Source of the DNA: Actinomadura sp. CNU-125
Lineage (GTDB): Bacteria > Actinomycetota > Actinomycetes > Streptosporangiales > Streptosporangiaceae
Reading direction: 5' to 3'
DNA length: 38,032 bases
Assembly (NCBI RefSeq): GCF_001942465.1
Contig: NZ_MKJY01000571.1
Location: 1-38,032 of the forward strand
Shown here: positions 8,155 through 16,279 of the stretch, one piece after another
Position numbering within the stretch: position 1 is the stretch's first letter
Layout of the letters: every line of letters begins with the position of its first letter
Program-made: the position numbers and the translations under genes
Notes under the pieces: generated by a model
The model's database searches: none
Seen by the model: only the letters and a program-made list of their open reading frames with translations
What the model was told of the DNA's origin: nothing

Positions 8155-9861
8155 CTAAACAGTGTTCAGAAGTGGGTCTTGGACCCATCTCCTGGTTCTG
8201 CGCGCGTCCCGAACGGTGTTGGATGCGCTGGTCGCCCGCGTTCTTGGTCCCGTCCGGGAGCGTGCATCGTGTGCACGTTCCGACCCAGGTCGGCGGGGTC
8301 CCTCACGTCCCGGGGTGCCCGGTTCGGTCTGGACGGTCCGATGCCCCTGCTCATCGCTCCGGTGGGCAGGGGGCGGTGCCGTCCGTCGCCGGATCGGGTG
8401 CCCCAGGGCGCGTCGCCCGACCGCGATGCTCGCCGCATCGTGCCGGGAAACCTTACGGGCCGGAGTGCACATCGGCTTACGCCAATGCTCGGCGCCCCAG
8501 CGTGACGTATATGCCGGGTCGACGGCCACGATCGCCAGCCCGTGTTCGGCGGCCATCGAGCTCAGCCGAGCCTTGAGCCTTCCGGTGGGGAAGCCGGAGA
8601 TCAGCTGCCGGAACCTTTTGCGGCGCCCGTGTTTCTCTCGCGTCTTCTCGCTTGCGAAGTCCAGGTCCTCGATCGCGATCGCGGCGACGCCGCAGGACGC
8701 GGCCCAGCGCAGCAGCCGGGTGACGGCGTGTCGAACTTGAGCGTCCCGGTGAGACGATGAACCGGTCAGGTCGTAGCCGAAACGTTTCGGGTCGCCGACG
8801 GGGTTGCCGGAGGCGTCCAGATGCCAGGCGGCGAAGTGGTCGGCGTTGGTGTCGACTCCGATGATCCCGCGTGCACGGGTGGCTTCCAGGGGGAGTGCGG
8901 GGACGGGGCGACGCTGCCAGGACGCGGTGAGGTACCAGCGGCCCCGGTCGGGGTCCTGGTGGATGCGGTAGGCCACCGCCCGGTCCGCTTCCACCCGGTC
9001 GGCCCACTCCTGCCCGCGGTGCGCGAACGCGGCACGGGCGGACAGGACGTACCGTCCGTGCGCCGCGTTCGCCAGAGCCGCCAGCGGGGAGGGCACCCGG
9101 ATCGACACCTCACCCTCGGGAGTCACGCGGATGGTCTCGTTGCCCAGCCTCTTGCCCGATTCCCCGTCAGCCTGCAGGAACCGGCGTCCGGCCTCCCACC
9201 GTGCCTGCCACTCCTCCGACGTGAGCCCGGCCTCCTCCAGGTGATGACGCCGGTTCAGCAACCGTCGGCCACCTCGCACCACGTGCACCGTCCCGGCGTC
9301 CCGATCGGCCCGCACCGCCGCCAGCCGGTCCTTCAACACACCCAGCCGACGCGACTTGGCGAACCACTCTCGCCTCGACCGGTACCCGCCCGGCTCCCCC
9401 CGAGCACCCTTCGCGCCGAGCGGCAGCGCCAGCCGCCGTTCAAGCGTCCGCACCCCCGCCTCGAGACTCTCCACATACGCCTGCTGACACCGGCGGGCCA
9501 ACGCCCACTGATCATGCGACGCCTTGGTGATCGATCCGGCCCACCGCGCCGACGACTCGACCGTCAAGTCCCGCTTGCGCGCCGCCCACCGCCCGGCATC
9601 GTGTTTCAGGCCGTCCACGCAGCGGGTTTTGAGGTCCCGGGACGCCAGGGATCCCAGGTGCGCGCCGACCGCCCGCAGCACCGTCTCGTCCTCGGGAGTG
9701 AGGCCCTTGAGACGGGTACGGATCGCCACGCCTGACGGGCCCGCCGCCACGTACGGCGGCGCGAGCGCCCGTACCTCGCCCCCGCCCGGCCCGCCGGGAC
9801 GAACCCGCCCGTCGCGTCCGGGCGTGCCGTGGCCGGTGGTGTCTCGGCGGCCACCCCACAA
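8155..9861 (-). CDS. TnpB-related (IS200/IS605 OrfB-like) RNA-guided-nuclease-type protein, zinc-finger-less variant
   Basis: The long open frame encodes up to 568 residues. A RuvC-like catalytic triad is readable: Asp in GIIGVDTN (D337), Glu in AIEDLDF (E398) and Asp in SRHDAAS (D475), the same order as in TnpB. GRLKARLSSMAAEHGLAIVAVDPAYTSRWG corresponds to the conserved TnpB stretch that normally leads into a four-cysteine zinc finger. Here that finger is missing: only one cysteine lies between E398 and D475, within about 77 residues. No TnpA gene is adjacent. The N-terminal 300 residues are basic, with a helical region and a 'RRHHLEEAGL' segment. After D475 comes an Arg/Pro/Thr-rich tail of about 90 residues that looks like translation through structured RNA. 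The TTG start at 9861 is only the frame limit; GTG codons further in (for example at PPYV) are alternatives. Confidence 0.8.
   Translation of the reverse strand: MWGGRRDTTGHGTPGRDGRVRPGGPGGGEVRALAPPYVAAGPSGVAIRTRLKGLTPEDETVLRAVGAHLGSLASRDLKTRCVDGLKHDAGRWAARKRDLTVESSARWAGSITKASHDQWALARRCQQAYVESLEAGVRTLERRLALPLGAKGARGEPGGYRSRREWFAKSRRLGVLKDRLAAVRADRDAGTVHVVRGGRRLLNRRHHLEEAGLTSEEWQARWEAGRRFLQADGESGKRLGNETIRVTPEGEVSIRVPSPLAALANAAHGRYVLSARAAFAHRGQEWADRVEADRAVAYRIHQDPDRGRWYLTASWQRRPVPALPLEATRARGIIGVDTNADHFAAWHLDASGNPVGDPKRFGYDLTGSSSHRDAQVRHAVTRLLRWAASCGVAAIAIEDLDFASEKTREKHGRRKRFRQLISGFPTGRLKARLSSMAAEHGLAIVAVDPAYTSRWGAEHWRKPMCTPARKVSRHDAASIAVGRRALGHPIRRRTAPPPAHRSDEQGHRTVQTEPGTPGREGPRRPGSERAHDARSRTGPRTRATSASNTVRDARRTRRWVQDPLLNTV
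8158..8290 (-). ncRNA. Candidate structured 3' RNA (possible guide/omega-type RNA) overlapping the TnpB-related gene end
   Basis: The last 130 bases or so of the TnpB-related frame contain two perfect stem-loops. One is CGTGCA/TGCACG (8261-8266 with 8272-8277, loop of 5). The other is TGGGTC/GACCCA (8173-8178 with 8182-8187, loop of 3), about 16 bases before the stop codon. In IS200/IS605 elements the guide RNA for TnpB is encoded at the 3' end of tnpB and runs into the right end. Position and strand fit, and the peptide encoded here is low-complexity. No transposon end or guide boundary can be fixed from one copy, so this is an inference. Confidence 0.35.
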
Positions 9862-10005
9862 CCAACAGCGGAACGTGACATGGTCGCCACTTTAAGTGAT
9901 AGATCTCGAACGTGCAATCGAAATGCCGCGAAGCACCGATCGCCGTCTACCTTGGAGGCCGGGTCTGAAGGCCGCGCTCTGTCACGGCACCCGACACTCG
10001 TGACA

Positions 10006-10011
10006 TATAGA
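10006..10011 (+). promoter_or_regulatory. Candidate -10 element for the MFS transporter gene
   Basis: TATAGA lies 25 bases before the GTG start at 10037, in a region (9890-10035) distinctly richer in A/T than its surroundings. No convincing -35 hexamer is visible at 16-18 bases upstream. GTCAC (9981-9985) and GTGAC (10000-10004) form a loose inverted repeat just ahead of it. Confidence 0.35.
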
Positions 10012-10036
10012 CACCTCCAACCATCCATGGAAACTC

Positions 10037-11207
10037 GTGAACACGCACTCCGCCAACAAGTCACCCCTCCGACACTCCGAGACTCCTTCCGACGTACGGC
10101 CGCGGCTGGTCGGGCGGCATCTGGGGCTCGTGTTCGCGGCCACCCTGTCGTCGTTGACCGGGTTCTTCCTGCTGATGTCGGTCGTGCCGATGTACGCGCG
10201 GGACGGCGGGGCGGGCGAGGTCGGGGCGGGGTTGGTCACCGGCACGCTGATGCTGACGACGGTGCTCGCCGAGCTGGGGCTGCCGCGGCTGATCACGCGG
10301 TTCGGGCATCGGGCGGTGCTCGCCGTGGGCCTCGTGCTGCTCGGGCTGCCGCCGGTCGCGCTGACCGTGTCGGACGGCATGCCGATGATCATCGGGGTGA
10401 GTCTGGTGCGGGGGCTCGGCTTCGCGGTCGCGGTGGTGGTGACGGGCGCGATGGCGGCGGCGCTCGTCCCGCCGGAGCGGCGGGGCGAGGGCCTCGGGCT
10501 GTACGGGATCATGACGGGCGCGCCGTCGGTCCTCGCGCTGCCGCTCGGGGTGTGGCTCGCGGAGCGGGCCGGGTACGCGCCGGTGTTCGTCGCGGGGTCG
10601 GTGCTGTCGCTCGCGGCACTGGCCGTCCTGCCCGGGTTGCCGCGGCGGGCCGGACGGGACGGGACGGACGGGCCCGCGTTCGGCATCGGGGCGGGGCTGC
10701 GCTCGGCGGTGCTGGTGCTGCCCGCCCTCGCGTTCGCCGCGACGTCGATGGCGTCCGGGGTGCTGGTCACGTTCCTGCCCGCGGTGACCGGGTTCGCGGC
10801 GGCCGCGCTGTTCGTGCAGGCGGGCACGGCGACGTTCGCCCGGTGGTGGGCCGGACGGGCCGGGGACCGGCACGGGGCCGGACGGCTGCTGCTCCCGGCG
10901 ATCGCGCTGGCGGGGGCGGGGATCGCGCTGCTGGTCCTCGTACCGGACCCGTTCGCGGTGTTCGCCGCGATGGTGCTGTTCGGGGCCGGGTTCGGCGTCG
11001 CGCAGAACGCGAGCCTGGCGATGATGTACGAGAAGGTGCCGCTGTCGGGCTACGGGACGGTGAGCGCCATCTGGAACATCGGGTTCGACGGGGGGATGGG
11101 GGTCGCGGCGCGCGTCGGGTCGCGCCGACCGGATGGGGTACTCGGCCGCGTTCGCCGCGACCGCCGTGCTGATCCTGCTGATGCTGCCGGCGGCGCGGCG
11201 GCGCTGA
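10037..11207 (+). CDS. Major facilitator superfamily transporter (frameshift near the C-terminus)
   Basis: From GTG 10037 the frame encodes about 355 residues with around eleven strongly hydrophobic segments. It has the typical MFS loop after the second helix (GLPRLITRFGHRAVL, a motif-A-like RFGHR) and GVAQNASLAMMYEKVP near the tenth helix. This organisation matches drug/metabolite exporters of about 390-400 residues. Around 11095-11125 the frame runs off into basic nonsense. The neighbouring frame supplies the missing last helix (MGYSAAFAATAVLILLMLP) and a natural stop at 11205-11207. The change equals one extra or two missing bases. The substrate is not predictable. It converges on a winged-helix regulator that may control it, and its own GGA before the start is a weak ribosome site. 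Confidence 0.82.
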
Positions 11208-11944
11208 TCAGCCGCGGCGCGGCCGGTCGCGGGACGGGCCGGGGTGCTCGACGCCGCGGGCACCTCGACGCCGGGGTGGTCGGGGCCGGGCTCGCGGCGG
11301 CGCTCGTGCAGGTCGGGGTCGGACGCCGGACGACGGGACGTTCGACGCGCGGCGGCTCGGCGCGGGGTTCGTCGGTCTCCTCGGGGAGCAGCCCGGACGT
11401 CGAGGTACTCGCGTCCGCGCGGGGTGATCTCCCACGAGTTGCGGCGCCACTCCTTGCGGCGCCACACGACGCCGGCGGACAGCAGCTTGCGGCCGACGCG
11501 GCTGATCTCGGTCTCGTCGGTGCCGAGTTCGGTGGCGAGCTGCTGGTTCGACATGCCGCGGCGGCGGCAGACGGCGACGAGGAAGCGGGCCGCGTGGCCG
11601 TCGGGCTGCAGGGCGAGCTGCAGGCCGGACGGGAGGCGGCGCAGCGCCCAGTGCACGACGTCGATCAGCCCGAGGATGCGGCCGCGCTGCTCGCGCTGCG
11701 CGCCGTCCAGGGCGTCGACGTCGAGATAGTGCCGGTGCAGCCACTGCAGGCCGTCCTGGACCTCGACGAGCGCGGGCTCGTCGGCGGTCAGCGACGCGTC
11801 GGTGATCAGCATGCCGAGCGCGCTGAAGTGCCCGTCGCCGATGACCTTGGCGTGCTCCATCGTCTCGATGAGACGCCGGGCCTCGGTACGGCGGTCGCGG
11901 GGGCGCCCGGTCGGCGGGGAGGTCGGCTCTGCCCTTGTGTTCAC
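11208..11944 (-). CDS. Winged-helix (MarR-like) DNA-binding protein, C-terminal end uncertain
   Basis: The gene starts at GTG 11944 with AGGAGC at 11949-11954 as ribosome site. Residues 1-117 are mostly helical (LIETMEHAKVIGDGHFSALGMLI, then a helix around LGLIDVVHWALRRL). Residues 118-181 form a winged helix-turn-helix: AARFLVAVCRRRGMSNQQLATELGTDETEISRVGRKLLSAGVV, then the wing RRKEWRRNSWEITPRGREYL. After EYLDVR (near 11395) the frame stays open but turns Arg-rich and would overlap the MFS gene by more than 1 kb. I therefore suspect another indel there. The alternative frame with the best G/C codon bias reads PEETDEPRAEPPRVERP; a third frame stops at 11208. I give 11208 as a working end only. 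It probably regulates itself or its neighbours. Confidence 0.62.
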
Positions 11945-11996
11945 GGCTGCTCCTGGGTCGATGAAGTGGCCGTACCCCTCAAGAGTGCGCCGGTGC

Positions 11997-12015
11997 CAAG
12001 TGATTGTCAAGTGAT
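11997..12015. promoter_or_regulatory. Direct repeat operator candidate overlapping the regulator's -35
   Basis: CAAGTGAT occurs at 11997-12004 and again at 12008-12015, an 11-base period or about one helical turn. On the minus strand the same stretch carries a perfect TTGACA hexamer (12010-12005), which would be the -35 of the winged-helix regulator gene. The -10 about 17 bases on is weak. The arrangement fits a site for a protein binding one DNA face, perhaps autoregulation. Confidence 0.5.
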
Positions 12016-12033
12016 GAGTGTATCCGATGCCAC

Positions 12034-12049
12034 GGAACGGTGGTGTTCC
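12034..12049. promoter_or_regulatory. Inverted repeat GGAAC-N6-GTTCC upstream of the nitrilase-like gene
   Basis: Perfect 5-base arms at 12034-12038 and 12045-12049 lie about 65 bases before the nitrilase-like start. GGAAC followed by GTT at 12054 also resembles, with short spacing, an ECF sigma promoter. Either reading is tentative. Confidence 0.35.
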
Positions 12050-12111
12050 TCCGGTTAGCATCGAGTTACCGCCACAGGTCGTCACTCGTTGAAATCCCCC
12101 GGAGGGTGCTT

Positions 12112-13563
12112 ATGCAGGATCAGTTGGGGGCTCCCGCCTACCCGGCCGCACCAGCTGATCTCTTCGTCCGGCTCTATGACTCGATGTCCGACGACGTCTT
12201 CCAGGACTGGACGGCCACCGGCTGGTACGACGATCCCGAGGTGCGGGCCGCGGCGGACGCGGTCGCGGAGGCCGTCATCGAGCAGGGCGAGTTCGCCCCG
12301 GACGAGACGGACCGGATCGTCCGCGAGCAGGGGGACCGCGGCCGGTTCGCGCTGCTGCTCGGCCTCGACGTCGCGCTCGCGCACGCGAGCCCGTACTCGC
12401 CGTACTACGACGCGCCCGCGCTGGTCGGGACGCTCGTCAACTACCTGACCGAGGGGAAGTTCAACGGGCCGGAGACGGAGGGCGCGCTGCTCCCCCGGTG
12501 CGCGTTCCCCGCCCGGCCGGCCGGGCTGCGCACGAAGGCGGAGTTCTTCGGCGTGCACCGGGTCTCGAAGGCCGAGTGGGACCGGATCGACCATTCAGTC
12601 CTGCCCGCGGTGCACGACCCGCACTTCAGCCGGGACGAGCCGGTCGCCGTGGGCTGCGCTCCGGTGCTGGAGACGTTCGACGACGTGGAGCTCACGTTCG
12701 GGGAGCGGCACGGCACGCCCGTGTACCGGCTCCGCCCGATGGACACGGCCGGGATCCGCAGCCGGATCAAGACGATCATCCGGCGGCTGGACGAGTCGGG
12801 CGCGCGGCTCGCGGTGATGCCGGAGTCGTCGCTGTCGGACACGCTGCTGGAGCACTGGAAGGAGGTCGCGTTCGACACCGCCGGCCGCGACCGGGAGCGG
12901 CATCCGCTGCGGTTCCTGCTGGTCGGGACGGGTCCGCTGGGCGAAGAGGACCCGCGGCCGAACCGCGCGGTGCTGATCGACCGGTGGACGGGGCGGGAAC
13001 TGCTCGTCCAGGACAAGCTGTCCGGTTTCACCCTGGACGCGGAGCAGATGCGGCTGTGGCGGCTGCCGGACGCGCCCGCGGACGGAAGGGCCGTCGAGGA
13101 CGTGCGCCCGGGGACGAAGGTCAGCGTGCTCGACTCGTCGCTCGGCCGCCTCGCGGTGCTGATCTGCGAGGACCTCAGCCGGTCGATCGGGTGGGAGCGC
13201 GAGCTGCTGGCCGGCGGCATCTCGCATCTGCTGGTCCCGATCTTCTCCAAGCCGATCCTGCAGTTCCGGTGGGAGCAGCAGGGCGCGGAGCGGCAGGTGA
13301 TCGGGCTGGGCACCTGGGTGACGGTGGCCAACAGCCTCGCGGTCGGCGCCGCGATCCCGGACGACGAGCTGCCGGGCCCCCGCTACACGTGCCTGGTCGC
13401 GGGCCCGGCGAGCCTGGCGCGGACGGCGTACGCGACCGAGATGCAGTTCGGTTCGGCCGGGACGGGCGGCGAGCTGGGGCGGCTGCGCACGTCGGCGCTG
13501 CCGCGGGTGCTGCCGGGCGCGGCGTACGACGCCTGGCACGACCACTGGCCGAACGGTAAGTGA
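12112..13563 (+). CDS. Nitrilase (carbon-nitrogen hydrolase) superfamily protein with a long N-terminal extension
   Basis: This 483-residue protein starts at ATG 12112 after GGAGGG (12101-12106). From about residue 215 it carries the nitrilase-superfamily catalytic triad in the right order and context: Glu in LAVMPESS (E238), Lys in VQDKLSGF (K302) and Cys in LAVLICEDLSR (C352). VTVANS and a following strand complete the fold. These enzymes attack amides or nitriles, or act as amidase-like modules of larger systems. The first 210 residues or so do not match a domain I recognise: acidic helices, ASPYSPYYDAPALVGTLVNYL, then FFGVHRVSKAEWDRID. The gene is convergent with an IPT-domain membrane protein, with 4 bases between stops. 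The substrate is unknown. I am confident of the fold, not of a metabolic role. Confidence 0.8.
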   Translation: MQDQLGAPAYPAAPADLFVRLYDSMSDDVFQDWTATGWYDDPEVRAAADAVAEAVIEQGEFAPDETDRIVREQGDRGRFALLLGLDVALAHASPYSPYYDAPALVGTLVNYLTEGKFNGPETEGALLPRCAFPARPAGLRTKAEFFGVHRVSKAEWDRIDHSVLPAVHDPHFSRDEPVAVGCAPVLETFDDVELTFGERHGTPVYRLRPMDTAGIRSRIKTIIRRLDESGARLAVMPESSLSDTLLEHWKEVAFDTAGRDRERHPLRFLLVGTGPLGEEDPRPNRAVLIDRWTGRELLVQDKLSGFTLDAEQMRLWRLPDAPADGRAVEDVRPGTKVSVLDSSLGRLAVLICEDLSRSIGWERELLAGGISHLLVPIFSKPILQFRWEQQGAERQVIGLGTWVTVANSLAVGAAIPDDELPGPRYTCLVAGPASLARTAYATEMQFGSAGTGGELGRLRTSALPRVLPGAAYDAWHDHWPNGK

Positions 13564-13567
13564 ATCG

Positions 13568-14368
13568 TCACTCCACGGTAAAGGGGACTGTGGCGGGCCC
13601 GCCAGGGGTCAGGATCGTCAGCGGCCCGGACGCGCCGGGCGGGACGGTCGTGCGCACGAGCGTGTCCGTGACGTCGGAGACCGGGGCCTCGGCGGCGCCG
13701 AACCGGACAGCGGTGGCCGCGGCGAGGCCCGTCCCGTGGACGGTGACGGACGCGCCGGGCGGCGCGGACGCGGGTTCCACCGACGTGATCGCGGGGGCGA
13801 GGGCCTGGTCGCGGCCCGTCGGGGCGGGCGTCAGCAGGGCCGCGAAGACGCCGCGCAGCTTCTCGGCGGTCTCCTGGGAGAACAGCCCGACGAGCGCGGC
13901 GATCGCGGTGACCCCGTAGGGGTTGACGTCGCCCGCGGCGCCGGTCGGCGAGGTGAGGCCGCCGCGCAGCACCAGGTAGACGACGAGCCCGAGCAGCCCG
14001 CCGACCAGGGGCAGCACCAGGTACATCAGCAGCCAGCTGCGGCGCAGGGCCCGGTTCCCGACGTACCAGTACAGGGAGCGGAAGGAGTGGACGATCGCGC
14101 CGAGCGCCCCGGCGGTCAGGACGACGACGAACAGGCTCGTCTCCCGGGACACGCGGGGCGACCAGCCGAACAGGTGGACGGTCGCGGCGGGCGGCGGCGG
14201 CCGCGTCCCGCCGTCCGGGGCGGTGGCCGGGGCGGGCGGCCACGTCTGCACGAGGACGATCAGGAGCGCGGCGGCGAGCAGGAGCAGGACGATCGCGGCG
14301 GCGGCGATGTCGCGGGGCCGGGCGTACCGCGTTCCGGGGGACGATCCGGCGGGCGGCGGTTCGGCCAC
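13568..14368 (-). CDS. Membrane protein with C-terminal IPT/TIG domain
   Basis: The protein has 266 residues from GTG 14368, chosen because GAGGAA sits about 6 bases upstream; the frame remains open to 14461. After a short Pro-rich cytoplasmic start there is a hydrophobic helix (IVLLLLAAALLIVLVQTW). Two or three more follow, around SLFVVVLTAGALGAIVHSF and the segment LLMYLVLPLVGGLLGLVVYLVL. The last 75 residues (ITSVEPASAPPGASVTVHGTG, then VRFGAAEAPV, ending in PATVPFTVE) are a single immunoglobulin-like IPT/TIG domain, usually found on surface or regulatory proteins. FRSLYWYVGNRALRRSWLLMY is an unusual aromatic/basic loop. The gene is convergent with the nitrilase-like gene. A functional link is plausible from position only. 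No enzymatic motif is seen. Confidence 0.75.
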   Translation of the reverse strand: MAEPPPAGSSPGTRYARPRDIAAAAIVLLLLAAALLIVLVQTWPPAPATAPDGGTRPPPPAATVHLFGWSPRVSRETSLFVVVLTAGALGAIVHSFRSLYWYVGNRALRRSWLLMYLVLPLVGGLLGLVVYLVLRGGLTSPTGAAGDVNPYGVTAIAALVGLFSQETAEKLRGVFAALLTPAPTGRDQALAPAITSVEPASAPPGASVTVHGTGLAAATAVRFGAAEAPVSDVTDTLVRTTVPPGASGPLTILTPGGPATVPFTVE

Positions 14369-14450
14369 GGCGTTCCTCTCGCTGGGGGGCTCGGCGGGGG
14401 TCTCGGCCAGGTATCGGCTGTGGACCTGTCGGTGTTTCGCCCCATCCGAC

Positions 14451-14484
14451 CCACCAATCACGGCATTCCATTACAAGTTGGTGG
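14451..14484. promoter_or_regulatory. Inverted repeat in the IPT-protein / nuclease divergent region
   Basis: CCACCAA (14451-14457) and TTGGTGG (14478-14484) are perfect 7-base inverted arms separated by 20 bases. They lie within an A/T-richer stretch between the two divergent genes. It may be an operator shared by both promoters. TTACGCT at about 14524-14530 could be a -10 giving a leaderless nuclease transcript. Confidence 0.35.
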
Positions 14485-14538
14485 AGTGTTAACGAACCGG
14501 TCTCCGGTGGGCGGCGGGCCCGCCTTACGCTCGCGCTC

Positions 14539-16266
14539 ATGCGCCCATCAGCAGCAGCACGCACGGCGGCGGTCCTCGCCGCCGCCGCCGTGACCGCCGG
14601 TCTCGGCGGCGGTCTCGGCACCGGTGCCGTGCGGGCCGCGGAGGCCCCCGCGGCCTGCGCCGTCCCGGCCGACACCGAGATCGCCGAGGTGCAGGGCACC
14701 GGCGGCGCGTCGCCGGTCGCGGGCCGCATCGTCCGCGTGGAGGGGATCGTCACCGCCGACTACCAGCGGTCCGATCAGCTCCGCGGGTTCTTCGTCCAGG
14801 ATCCGACGCCCGACGACGACCCGCGCACCTCCGACGGGATCTTCGTGTACTCGACGCGGGACGTGGACGTCCGCGACCGGGTGCTCGTCACCGGCGAGGC
14901 CGTCGAGTACCACGGCCTGACCGAGCTGTCGCCGGTGTCGGCGGTGGACGTCTGCGGGACGGGCCGCGCGATCGCCCCGGACAACGTGCGGCTGCCGCTG
15001 GAGGACGGCGCGACGCTCGAACGGTTCGAGGGCGTGCTGCTGCGCCTGCGCGGCGAGATGGCCGCGAGCGAGACCTACGACCTCGGCCGGTACGGGGAGA
15101 TCACGGTGGCGGCGGGCGGGCGGCTGTTCCAGCCGACCGACGGCCACGACGACTCCGCGCGGGCCGCGAACGAGGCCCGGCGGCTGCTCGTCGACGACGC
15201 GTCGAACGTCCAGAACCCGGACACGATCCCCTACACCTCGGACGGACGCGTCGTGCGGCTCGGCGACGTGACCGAGGGGCTGACGGGCGTCCTGTCGTAC
15301 GGGTTCGACTCGTACCGGCTCCAGCCGACGCGGACCCCGCACTTCGAGCGCGCGAACCCGCGCCCGGACGCGCCGGAACCGGTGGGCGGCGACGTGCGCG
15401 TCGCGAGCTTCAACACCCTCAACTGGTTCACCACGCTCGACCGGCGCGGCGCCGACACGGCCGCCGAACGCGACCGGCAGCTCGCCAAGCTCGTCGCGGC
15501 GCTGAAGGGCCTGGACGCCGACGTCGTCGGGCTCATGGAGGTCGAGAACGACGGCGGCACCGCGTTGCGGGTCCTGGTGGACGCGCTGAACGAGGCGGTC
15601 GGCGCCGACCGGTACGCCCGGGTCGAACACCCGTACCCGGGCACCGACGAGATCAAGGTCGCGTTCGTCTACGACCGGACCGCGGTGACGCCGGTCGGCG
15701 CGCCGCGCTCGGCGCGGGACGAGGTGTTCGACCGTCCGCCGCTCGCGCAGGCGTTCCGCCCGGCGGCGGGCGGCGGGGAGTCGTTCACCGCGATCGTCAA
15801 CCACTTCAAGTCGAAGGGCTGCGGCGGCGCGTCCGGGCCGGACGCGGACCAGGGCGACGGGCAGGGCTGCTACAACGACCGCCGGGTGAAGCAGGCGACG
15901 GCGATCGCGCGGATGGCGAAGGGCGCGGCGAACCCGCTGGTGCTCGGCGACCTGAACGCCTACACGTCCGAGGACCCGGTCGAGGTGCTCGAAGACGCGG
16001 GCCTGGTCGGGCAGACGCCCCGGTTCGTCGACGACGAGGACCGCTACAGCTACGTGTACATGGGCCTGTCCGGGGAGCTGGACCACATGCTCGCGGGCCC
16101 GGCGCTGTCGCGGCGCGTCACGGGCGCGACGATCTGGCACATCAACAGCGACGAGCCGCGCTTCCTCGACTACAACACCGAGTTCAACCCGGCGGAGTTC
16201 TACAAGCCGGACGCGTTCCGCTCGTCCGACCACGATCCGGTCCTGATCGGACTGGATCTGCGCTGA
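14539..16266 (+). CDS. Secreted endonuclease/exonuclease/phosphatase-family nuclease (ExeM/NucH-like)
   Basis: The protein has 575 residues. Residues 1-36 are a Sec-type signal peptide (Arg start, long Ala/Val core, AVRAAEA cleavage region). Residues 45-270 or so include an OB-fold-like segment (GRIVRVEGIVTADY, GFFVQDP) typical of extracellular nucleases. The catalytic EEP domain starts near residue 285 and shows VASFNTLNW, GLMEVEND, AIVNHFKSKG, LGDLNAY and SSDHDPVL, which are the metal-binding and catalytic positions of DNase I-like enzymes. A pair of cysteines around KGCGG and GQGCYNDRR is also typical of ExeM relatives. It probably degrades extracellular DNA. There is no ribosome site, so a leaderless start at ATG 14539 is likely. 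A strong hairpin follows the stop. Confidence 0.93.
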   Translation: MRPSAAARTAAVLAAAAVTAGLGGGLGTGAVRAAEAPAACAVPADTEIAEVQGTGGASPVAGRIVRVEGIVTADYQRSDQLRGFFVQDPTPDDDPRTSDGIFVYSTRDVDVRDRVLVTGEAVEYHGLTELSPVSAVDVCGTGRAIAPDNVRLPLEDGATLERFEGVLLRLRGEMAASETYDLGRYGEITVAAGGRLFQPTDGHDDSARAANEARRLLVDDASNVQNPDTIPYTSDGRVVRLGDVTEGLTGVLSYGFDSYRLQPTRTPHFERANPRPDAPEPVGGDVRVASFNTLNWFTTLDRRGADTAAERDRQLAKLVAALKGLDADVVGLMEVENDGGTALRVLVDALNEAVGADRYARVEHPYPGTDEIKVAFVYDRTAVTPVGAPRSARDEVFDRPPLAQAFRPAAGGGESFTAIVNHFKSKGCGGASGPDADQGDGQGCYNDRRVKQATAIARMAKGAANPLVLGDLNAYTSEDPVEVLEDAGLVGQTPRFVDDEDRYSYVYMGLSGELDHMLAGPALSRRVTGATIWHINSDEPRFLDYNTEFNPAEFYKPDAFRSSDHDPVLIGLDLR

Positions 16267-16279
16267 CGGAAACGGCGTC

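Noticed and set aside
9862..10036. Left end of an IS element with a TnpA gene
   Set aside because: No Y1 transposase motif, terminal hairpin or target duplication could be identified. The region is only A/T-richer than its surroundings.
10061..12085. 674-codon minus-strand frame that runs through the MFS gene
   Set aside because: Only its first 180 residues or so (from 11944) look like a protein. The remainder is Arg/Pro-rich antisense of the transporter, so the frame probably continues only because of an indel.
12112..13563. Reverse-transcriptase-linked (DRT-type) defence gene
   Set aside because: The nitrilase triad is present, but there is no YxDD motif or other reverse transcriptase sequence in or beside the gene.
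14548..16233. 561-codon minus-strand frame opposite the nuclease
   Set aside because: The plus-strand gene has a signal peptide and complete nuclease motifs. The antisense frame is Val/Arg/Asp-rich noise.
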